The notes beneath the pieces are model-generated. The model was not told where the DNA came from. It did not search any database and worked only from the letters and a program-made list of their open reading frames with translations. DNA of 64,000 nt from positions 7,006,001-7,070,000 of the forward strand of contig JBANDB010000003.1 in assembly GCA_037576215.1 (NCBI GenBank). The letters run 5' to 3'. This DNA comes from Armillaria gallica. Lineage: Eukaryota; Basidiomycota; Agaricomycetes; Agaricales; Physalacriaceae. Below are positions 56,527 to 64,000 of the stretch, one piece after another (position 1 is the first letter of the stretch; each line of letters opens with the position of its first letter). The position numbers and the translations under genes are program-made.

Positions 56527-56812
56527 GACGCGTTTGTGGCGTGGGAATCAGAAGGACGGTCAGTCTTCCATTTCGGACTCCGTCCACATTTACCTGTCAC
56601 TGCAACGACCACTGCGTTGACATGCCCGACGATACTCTGGCCGCTATACTGTACACTGCGTACCCCAAATTTCAGCTCTCTATATTACCGTTTGCTTTCG
56701 TGGACCTATCCTGAAATCTGTTGGTAAGTAGTGCTGCATGTACGTTTGTTGGCCTTTTTTCGGTCTTCGTACTTACTAATGTTTAGCCCAGCTTGCGTAT
56801 AGAGATCGCCAT
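56527..56812 (+). promoter_or_regulatory. Shared 5' leader module, copy 5
   Basis: ACGCGTTTGTGGCGTGGGAA (one base off the others) at 56528, leader exon ending TCTGTTGGTA, leader intron GTACGTTTGTTGG...CAG, then MDQLR at 56811. Here the shared first exon meets TAA after five codons, so it may no longer be used. Confidence 0.55.
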
Positions 56813-56960
56813 GGATCAATTGCGGTAAAAATTGCTAGATGACTACCGTTATACCGACGCAGGTGTGTTCCCTCCTCACTCTACCTGCATGGTGCTTACG
56901 TAGTCTGCAAGCTCGTGGGCCTACCGACCTTTTCATATATGGCCATTAGCCGATTCGACA

Positions 56961-58392
56961 ATGACAATGCTGACGACGAGGAGCAAATTACAATGGCCAG
57001 GTCGTATCCTCACAATAGGGGAAGACATGCTGTTCGCGAGGGTCGAGACGATGCCTATCAGTACAGTTTACGATTTGGAGACGTCATGTTATCCTGTGCT
57101 GATGGTGGATCCGAGGCTGTGCTCCGCTTCTCTACCAGGGTCCACGACGAAACGACGAAAGGATGCCCTCTACCCTACGCAATGTCGACGACGATGTGTT
57201 ATCTGTGCTATACTTGACAAGAATGAAGTACGTGGTTACTTGTCGTTATGTTCGATATGCTAATGCTGCACAGTTAAAGCAAATATCACTCGTCGATAAA
57301 CGGTTGAGAGGGATTTCTCTGCCGCTGCTTTTTCAGCGTGTGTGTATGCAATTTGTGTGGAAACTAGCGACAGACGCCATTGAAAGCATGCTTGCTTCGA
57401 CGGCTTTTGATATTGTTGTCGGGAACACTCGGTGCGACTCGTAGGATGTACTCGGGCATCACTAACCTCCGAACTTGACAGATTTCTTGATATTCGCATT
57501 TCGGATGATAAAAGTAAAGATCCAATGCCCTTCGTCTTACCCGGTCGACTTGCCGAACTTCTGTCGTCGCCCTTCCGTCAATTGCGTACTCTGGTCTTCA
57601 CTATTGATGAAACCCAGGCCCAGGCTTTTGACGACGAATTTCGCACAGCAGGCATCGAGCTCCCTACGGTTACCACTCTTATGGTCGGCGCTTACTGTGA
57701 TTTCATGGTTCCTCTTTGTCCCAACGTTGAACATGTGGCTACCTATGGTTGGGTGTGGCTCCATTCGAACCGTGGTGCGACTTCTAGGGAGCATTCGTTC
57801 AGGCTTATTGCTGCAGCGGGAGGGGCAAAAACGCTGGAGTACTTTAAAATGAATGAATGGTGGTCAGTCGATCTGTTGAAGGGTAAACAAGCGCGCTCTT
57901 CCTCCCCGCTTTCCTCTGGTTCTCACTATGCTCTTAGCTGTATACGACGCAATGCCTTCCATCAAAACGTTAAATTTGGATGGCGGTCAGGTCAGAGATA
58001 GCCTGAAGGTTCGTTATCGTCTCGTCATGACTACCTGTACCACATTTACGATGATAATTACTCTTTAGGCTCTTATTCCTATTCTGAGCCAGTTCAAGAA
58101 GCTAGAAACACTGGGACTGGTGGGTGCTTCCTCCCTGGATGTAGGTTTCAATCCTCCATGGTGTGGAAACGCGTACATGGGCCCTGGCGGGGCCGAACTT
58201 CTCCGAAGGGTGCAAGAGGAAATGGAGGAGGCAAACAGGCGTATTGCGGACATGGTCTTTGGCGCTTGCGTCAATCTTGATGTCATCATTCTTGACGGTA
58301 GCGCGAAGGCTGTCGTTACAAGAGGCCGTGGAGGACACATTCAGGACATCCAATGGTGTGAGGCGCAGCGGCAGGCGATTGCGATCATCTGA
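56961..58392 (+). CDS. F-box-like / leucine-rich-repeat protein
   Basis: Exons: 56961-57227, 57274-57431, 57482-57882, 57938-58008, 58069-58392; every junction is GT-AG and in phase. The F-box-like block is LKQISLVDKRLRGISLPLLF. LRR-like segments follow: PFRQLRTLVFTIDETQAQAF, LPTVTTLMVGAYCDFMVPLC, AMPSIKTLNLDGGQVRDSLK, LSQFKKLETLGLVGASSLDV, then ACVNLDVIILDGSAKAVVTR. F-box/LRR proteins recruit substrates to SCF ubiquitin ligases, and mushrooms carry hundreds of such genes. The start is uncertain: ATG 56961 lies in sequence derived from the kinase family's second exon, and a later ATG (57051) is possible. The copy at 9.4-11.1 kb is a CpG-decayed paralogue. Confidence 0.7.
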
Positions 58393-58565
58393 GGAGTCTG
58401 TTCTTTTTGCTTCTTTGTGCCGTGCAAGTCAGCATTTTGATTTCGATTTTATTACTTACCTATGTATTCTGTAGAGTACATGTCGTATTGTCAATGAAGA
58501 AATGTATCCCGGGAAAAGATTCAACAGGCACTCAAGTACTATGGAGTATTGATTTACTGGACTGG

Positions 58566-58836
58566 ATGCGTCTGTGGTGTGGGAATCGGTTCGTTCATCA
58601 TCGAGGCTTCCGAGTCAACGACCACGAGCTCGACAGGCTCGACGACGGTATGGGCTACTCTGGCCACTGAGCCAAAAAGCCGGACCCTTGTCCCTTTCCG
58701 TTTGCTTCTCCAGCAGCGGAAGAAATCTGTTGGAAGGATATCGCAGAACAGCGCTTGCAAGTACGTTTCTGTCGTCTCTTTTCTTCGTCTACTGACCTGT
58801 ATCTATGTAATTCAACTAGGGTATCGAGTGAGCGCC
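58566..58836 (+). promoter_or_regulatory. Shared 5' leader module, copy 6
   Basis: ATGCGTCTGTGGTGTGGGAA (two CpG-type changes from the consensus), then CGACCACGAGCTCGACAGG, leader exon with TCTGTTGGAAGG, leader intron GTACGTTTCTGTC...CAACTAG, and the ATG at 58837. Confidence 0.55.
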
Positions 58837-61352
58837 ATGAATCAACTACAGGAAATAGGTTGGAGCGAAGTAGCGGTGCAGGCTGGTGCAAGGTGTTCGT
58901 CTCTCATTGCTGTGCGCGGTACAGCAACGAGAGACGAACGCTACAGTGTACTTGCTTGGCGCTTACGTCGTCGGCAAGCTTGAAGGACCCCGGACATACT
59001 TAGCAAAAATATTTTGGTTTTTGTTCTCTCTTCGTATCTCGTGTTGCAGAGCGCTGGACAACGATGACGGGTACTACATACTACGAGATTGTGCCCTTGC
59101 AACATGGGAACATTGGCTTTTTGCGTCTGGACAATGAAAAAGTAGGTATTACGTCCGTTAACAGCGTGGGGACGTACATGCCGTTAGCAGCATCGTGACC
59201 CTTCTGAATCTGTTCTTCAAATTGAACAGCCCTTCTTGCATTTGCACTCTATCCTCCACACCCTGATTATGCTCCAGTCATGATGTGCCTCGACGCTCTT
59301 CCCAAGAACTTGAATGATCCACCAATACCAGGTGTCGCGGGGGTCATACATTCTTTGCTTGTCGCTCTTGAGGTAGGTTCATTGTCACGGAAAAAACCGA
59401 GGATTTACCGAGATCTCTATCAGACGTCAGCAAAATACAGCACCAATGCCGCAGACTTGTTAGCAAAGACCTCGCCTATTATGCGACAGATTGTCCTGGT
59501 GCTGATCGATAACGGAGACATTGGGAGCCATTTGTACAACCAAGGCTGTCGGGAACTGCAGAGGTATTTGTTCATGACACTCCATTCATTGTGAATCTGA
59601 ACCAACTTTCCAGTCATCTCGGGGATCTCCTCGTTAAAATGAATCAAACAGACAAGACGTTCCATGGCATCAAACGATACCTCAAGCGAAGAGCCTTACG
59701 CGAGCAACTGCGTCAGATGCGGGATGACATTACCGTCATGAAACGAGACTTCCTAGTATGACTTCCACCTCCTTGTATCTTTCATTCTCATCTCTGCTGC
59801 GGTTGTTTTAGGCACACATAACTGCAGAAGACTACGAGACTATGCCCACATTCAATCACAACCATCGCAAGTTTTCTGTTGGGACCATGACCGAACCTGA
59901 AAACGAAGAGATGAGCTTTAGCTTTGGTTCACCTATATCGGAAGACAGCAACTTAGCCTCCAAGCCCAGTTGCAGCCAGATTTCCCCAGCCATATTCGAC
60001 GAAATTCATCAAGTCTTCTGGGATCGCGGGAAGTCGCTGACTGATATAGATCACTGGTCTTCCCAGTACCCGCAATCTGTTATTGACCATCTCCAACAAT
60101 TGATTGTGCGTGTGTTCCTGGCCTTGCATCATTCTGGTGCCGACGATATTTTTAGGATACAGAGTTGATGGGGGACGGTCAAGATTATTGGCGCAAGCGA
60201 TGTACAAAGTGGATGCTGACCCTGGTGAAAAACCACGGTATCCTTCCCACATCCTTCTCTTGCTTGGACGCTAAGAATGAAGGCAGTACGGCTGTGTGGG
60301 GCGGTGGATTTGCGGTACGTGATGTGTTCTACCATCTGATGACCTTGTAGATTGACGTCGCCTTAGGACATCTGGAAAGGTCGCATGGATGATAAGCTCA
60401 TTTGCATCAAGGTACTACGTATATTCATTGATAATGGGATCGAGGAACGTGCACGAGTGATCAAGGTATGGTTCCCGATCTTCTCACCACTATTACTTGC
60501 TGATGAACACGACCAGAATTTCTGCCGGGAAGCGTTGGTATGGAGGAACCTGAAGCATCCGAATGTCCTACCATTCCTCGGCGTGAGCACGGAGCTCTTC
60601 GTGCCGAGCTTCTGCCTCATCTCCCCTTGGATGGAAAATGGAAATATTATGAGCTTTTTAGCTACGAATCCAGGTCACGATCGACTGATTTCGGTGAAGT
60701 GGCCTGCTCTTTCTGCTTCATAACCTCTGACTTGTTTGATGGGTAGATCAAGGAAGTGGCGAGCGGGATGGCTTACCTACATTCGTTGGACCCGCCTATT
60801 GTGCATGCCGATATTCGTGGGGTAAGCTTCTTCATTTCGGATACTTGCTGAATTCTGAATGATATGTCCGTAGGTGAATATACTGGTGACTGACGACTAT
60901 CGTTGCTGTCTTGCCGATTTTGGGTTGGCTCTTGCTGTGGAAACACAAGCTCCCGGGAGTTCTGCGCTTGCGCTGAGCGGGTCTATTCGGTGGCTCGCGC
61001 CCGAGGTGCTAGATATCCGGCTCTTTGACCCCAAGTACGTCGCCGCAAGGGACGTATATGCCTTTGGATGTACGGTTATCGAAGTAACGTCTGATTGTAC
61101 CGCTTACTCTTTGTGTTGTGCTCATTTTGGAATAAGATATACTCTGGTAAACCGCCGTTTTCGCATATACGGACGGATGCTGCGATTATACATGAGATAC
61201 TGACGAATGTGTGTACGGGGAAGACTAAGCCTGGGACGGGCGATTTGGGGAGGATTGGTGAGGTCGTAGATAGGTGTTTGGTTACGAGGGCGGCGGACAG
61301 AGCGGGTGCGATGGAGGTGGTGAGGATGCTAGAGGACCTGGGACGAGAGTAA
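58837..61352 (+). CDS. MLKL-like four-helix domain fused to a TKL-type protein kinase (K4)
   Basis: From ATG 59280 I can assemble ten exons, all GT-AG and in phase: 59280-59372, 59424-59563, 59614-59755, 59812-60105, 60156-60314, 60367-60465, 60517-60693, 60747-60821, 60874-61083, 61137-61352 (534 aa). Residues 1-125 form a four-helix domain of MLKL/HeLo type (PIPGVAGVIHSLLVALE, NAADLLAKTSPIMRQIVLVL, KRYLKRRALREQLRQMRDDI). An acidic linker follows, then the kinase: GGGFADIWKG, ICIKVLRIF, REALVWRNLKHPNVLPFLGV, VHADIRGVNILVTDD, DFGLALAVE, WLAPEVLD, DVYAFGCTVIE. Catalytic Lys, Glu and Asp are present; HRD is HAD. It ends shortly after RMLEDLG, without the tail of K2. Upstream exons from MNQLQEIGWSEVAVQ (58837) probably belong to it, but their junctions are unclear. 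In other fungi four-helix domains of this class act at membranes in cell death; that role here is inferred. Confidence 0.78.
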
Positions 61353-61384
61353 TTTTTTTTGCTAACCACACGTTATAGGAAACG

Positions 61385-61545
61385 AGGACTATTTGAAGCT
61401 ACAGTCTGTCATATATATCTCCGGTCGCTTTAGAAACCATAATAGATACTTCGCAATTATTGCGAGCCACAAAACCAGAATGTCGTGTCAATCAGCTTTC
61501 GGCTACAAGCCTAGATGATTCGCATACGATACATATTTCACTCTC
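61385..61545 (+). repeat. 3'-flank repeat shared with 31420-31590
   Basis: Lies 30 bases after the K4 stop and matches the sequence downstream of copy A'. It may be an old common 3' UTR or a small element inserted at both genes. Confidence 0.55.
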
Positions 61546-61554
61546 CAGATACCC

Positions 61555-61870
61555 TCCAAGATTTGGTAGCGTTGATCCTGAACTGCCCCTCAGTCTTATA
61601 GGCATTCGGTTTGATGGCAAGGGTCGTGCTCAAGCGGCAGTGAGGTCCGCCAGCTTACACGCACGAGACCCAGTGAGGCTCGGTATCGAGGACCTTGGTC
61701 GTGAACGTGCCATCCAGCGCGCTGACAGCGTTAAGGCTAGCGAAGAATAACAGCTAACGCCTCGATGACAGATGAAAGACAAACAGCCTACAATCCACTA
61801 TGGAACCCGTTTGGTCCTACTCCACCGGGAGGAGGGGGAGATGAACGTCATAGTCATCGCTACTGGTGCG
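61555..61870 (-). pseudogene. Cupredoxin relic, minus strand
   Basis: Reverse complement matches exons 2-3 of the gene at 42933: the segment near 61800-61855 (GGAGTAGGACCAAACGGGTT), then LNAVSALDGTFTTKVLDTEP and HWVSC. A stop follows VSCV where the intact gene has CMQ, and the Met in that block has become Val. Exon 1 is missing. Confidence 0.75.
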
Positions 61871-62149
61871 ATGCTGTTCCATGAGATATTGGGAGAGGTA
61901 TTATACAGTCACTGAATATAAACAGAAATGTGAGACTCTAGAGAAAGCGAATGCAAAGTCACGTACTATTTTGCGCCTGGCTCGTCCCCTTTCTTCAGTC
62001 CAACTGCTGCCAGATCGACAAAAAAGATCTCCCCAAATGTGTAACTCTCTGGCAAGGAGTCAAACCAGCTTTGACGACGGGTGCTTTACCAACGATTGCG
62101 CTATCAGAGCATATTAACACGATGCCGAGTTTATCAATATTAGTATTAT

Positions 62150-63011
62150 CACATCTGTGTACAATGGGAGGTATCACGAGGCAGAAGCTCGACGCTCACA
62201 CTGAGCTTCATACCACCGCGCACATTGGCAAATTTCGATAAATTGTGCATGCTCCTCGATCCCATATACGTAACACGATGTATCCATGCGACCTTCCAAA
62301 GCACTGAGATAACGTCAATCCGAAGGTGCATGGGACGATAAAGCACGCTCGTACCACGAATGTGCCTCTCTACACAGTTTCTATTCCCAGAGTTCAAGTT
62401 TTGGCCAGGGAATGACGCCGAGAGTGTGGTACCATGCAGAATTCTTGACCGTCAGTGATATATCCTAAAAATATCGTCGACGTTAGTAGATTTATTTAGG
62501 CCCAAGAATGCACGCACCCACGATTATGTTGGAGATGAATGTGAATGGAACGCGGGTACCGGGAAGACCAGTGACATATATCACACAGCAGCTTCTCGGG
62601 AGTCGCAGTACCAGAGAAACTACGAACATAAATAGGCAAGTCTGGTTGTAAATGGACTTGAGAGCCAGGTCATCGTCTGATGAGAAATAGAGGAGTCAGA
62701 TCTGATCATTGTTTGCTTCCTAGTATTCAGGTCGGTCATGGCACTGAGGGTGATCTGCTGGGGTTTAATGTGCTGTCTTCCATCGGCAGATGCATCTAAA
62801 ATGTCGCGAGCGATGGTAATGAGAATAGTAGGTCGTGCTGGTTTATGAAGCCCTACGAATAGGATTTTGGGGAGCTAAAATCACAGATAGAGGGCTGAAC
62901 ATTTGTATTTGAGGTACAATGGGGAACGGAGCGTCGTTAGCTCGTCGGTCATTTTCTGAATCCAGCCCTAAATGGCGCTAAACCCTTTCCCACGCCACAG
63001 ACGCGTTTCCT
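62150..63011 (-). pseudogene. Kinase-family relic K5
   Basis: Minus strand. Starts with leader copy 7 (ACGCGTCTGTGGCGTGGGAA at about 63006-62987), then the pre-kinase exon (62770-62520: GACCTGGCTCTCAAGTCCAT, CTGGTCTTCCCGGTACCCGC), then a fragment with GATATTTTTAGGATATATC (62476-62458) and pieces of the Gly-loop exon (AGGTCGCATGGATACATCGT at 62291-62272). Catalytic parts are absent. Confidence 0.55.
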
Positions 63012-63239
63012 GCCTCCATGTTCAAATCGACAGCCGGTTCACGTACGCCGGCAGTGGCTTCGTACGTATCAGCTCTCAGTAAATCTAAGTCGATTCCCGT
63101 CAAGATATTGGTGGTTATCCGGACATCCGTTATTGAGTCTCCGGATAGACGTTCATCGTTCACGGTTGTAAAACCTGGTCTAAACAGGTTTCGCTTTCGC
63201 CAGTCATGTAGGATCAGCACATCAGATCAGCGCGCAATA

Positions 63240-63830
63240 AACGCCCTAAACGAACGTGAAACCCGGTATTCTGGGGGGGCAGGAGGCATTTATAGGTGCG
63301 AGACCCCACTGCGCAGGCTTTAGATGTATTAATTCCATCAACAACGAATAGCCTCATCGTGCCCATCGGTTTGCTACTCACGAAGTCCATCGACATACGC
63401 CCACAAGCTGGCACTTCCAAATCTTGGCGTCTGGTGATAAAGCACACATGCCTGATTTTCCTGGCTCGAATTCCAATACTTTGGTGCAAGGAACAGCACG
63501 AAAGTATCACATCAACCTGGACTGAAATTTCTACAACGATGCAGCTCCTTACGATCGTCTCTCTTCACCGCGCCCCTCGCCCCTCGTTCTGGGTGTGGAT
63601 TGGCAGATTCATCATCAATTCACGTTCACCCCAAGAGATCCACCCTGCCATCGAGGGATACCGCCACCTTCCCCGAGAGGCCAGAGTTAACCAGGAGCCA
63701 CATGTGCTATCTTTATCCCCCCCTATTTACGCCGGTATAAGGCAAATTCGGTGGCAACCACGACGTTCACCTTTTCCCTGCCGTCCTCCTGGCGGAGCCG
63801 ACCGAACTTGTTGAAACTTGAGTCTTGAGT
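63240..63830 (+). pseudogene. Cupredoxin relic, plus strand
   Basis: Duplicates the promoter and exon 1 of the gene at 42933: CGTGAAACCCGGTATTCTGG occurs in both upstream regions, and MQLLTIVS begins at 63540. Small deletions break the frame in the signal peptide and again near FTFTP/EIHPAI. Parts of exon 2 are visible near 63755-63800. Confidence 0.7.
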
Positions 63831-63861
63831 CTTGAGAAAAAGATCCTCTCACTCGTTACAA

Positions 63862-63960
63862 TTCTCTGACTGGGAGTCGAACCCAACTTATGCGCCACCA
63901 GCTATTGCGACAGACGACAGACGACAGACGTCTGTGCTAACCGATACGCGACATCGGACT
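63862..63960 (-). pseudogene. tRNA-like relic
   Basis: On the minus strand it keeps GCGTATCGGTTAGCAC (D-arm) and TTGGG-TTCGACT-CCCAG (T-arm). The middle contains a GACAGAC repeat (63908-63935) and the acceptor does not pair, so it is not a working tRNA. Confidence 0.45.
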
Positions 63961-64000
63961 ACTATGTCTGGCAAGGAACGTTCTGAAATATCGGTTTGTA

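Noticed and set aside
63908..63935. GACAGAC repeats as a CRISPR-like or satellite array
   Set aside because: About three short units inside a decayed tRNA-like sequence; no spacers, and the sequence is eukaryotic.
1..64000. NACHT/WD NLR genes, mating-type genes, LTR retrotransposons
   Set aside because: Looked for P-loop NACHT motifs, WD repeats, homeodomain or pheromone signatures and LTR/gag-pol motifs; none was convincing.

Overview
The window looks like nuclear DNA of a basidiomycete, most likely an Agaricomycete. Genes are cut by short GT-AG introns of about 45-60 nt. The recognisable proteins belong to families typical of mushroom-forming fungi: a Dicer-like RNase III, a six-pass membrane protein, a small cupredoxin, F-box/LRR proteins, and kinases with an MLKL/HeLo-like four-helix N-terminus. 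All family calls rest on reading motifs by eye; no search was run.

Layout. 1-2855 (minus): 5' part of a LINE retrotransposon, with ORF1 carrying zinc knuckles and ORF2 starting with an AP-like endonuclease; the two ORFs overlap by ATGA. 3019-4531: two-exon membrane protein. 4954-6229: 3' half of a Dicer-like gene with a broken RNase IIIa part and an open RNase IIIb part. 7.6-9 kb: decayed repeats. 9.1-18.6 kb and 27.7-35 kb: two large related loci. Each holds a copy of a gene for a four-helix/pseudokinase/tail-anchored protein (11987-14962 minus; 28290-31261 plus). The copies form a 3.7-kb inverted repeat with a 12-kb spacer, and each is followed by a 3.2-kb direct repeat. The spacer has an intron-bearing tRNA-Asp-like sequence, a 177-bp pogo-like MITE and a decayed fungal kinase gene. 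36-48.9 kb: a second Dicer relic, two copies of a tiny Gly/Ser/Thr-rich protein gene with micro-exons, an intact three-exon cupredoxin gene, one hypothetical protein and many decayed repeats. 49.3-63 kb: a cluster of kinase copies, two with open kinase domains (49320-51450 minus; 58837-61352 plus) and several relics. One open F-box/LRR gene (56961-58392) lies among them. The window ends with two cupredoxin relics and a tRNA-like relic.

Themes. Most of the window consists of repeated duplication and decay of a few gene families. Seven copies of a 5' leader with an ACGCGT box mark the starts of both kinase and F-box units. Two blocks (about 9.83-14.45 kb and 28.6-31.43 kb) have lost most CpG to TpG/CpA, while a paralogue at 57-58.4 kb keeps its CpG. 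This looks like regional cytosine methylation and deamination. The most interesting biology is the set of MLKL-like four-helix proteins: one type fused to an active-looking non-RD kinase, the other to a pseudokinase and a C-terminal membrane anchor. A role in regulated cell death or incompatibility signalling is inference.
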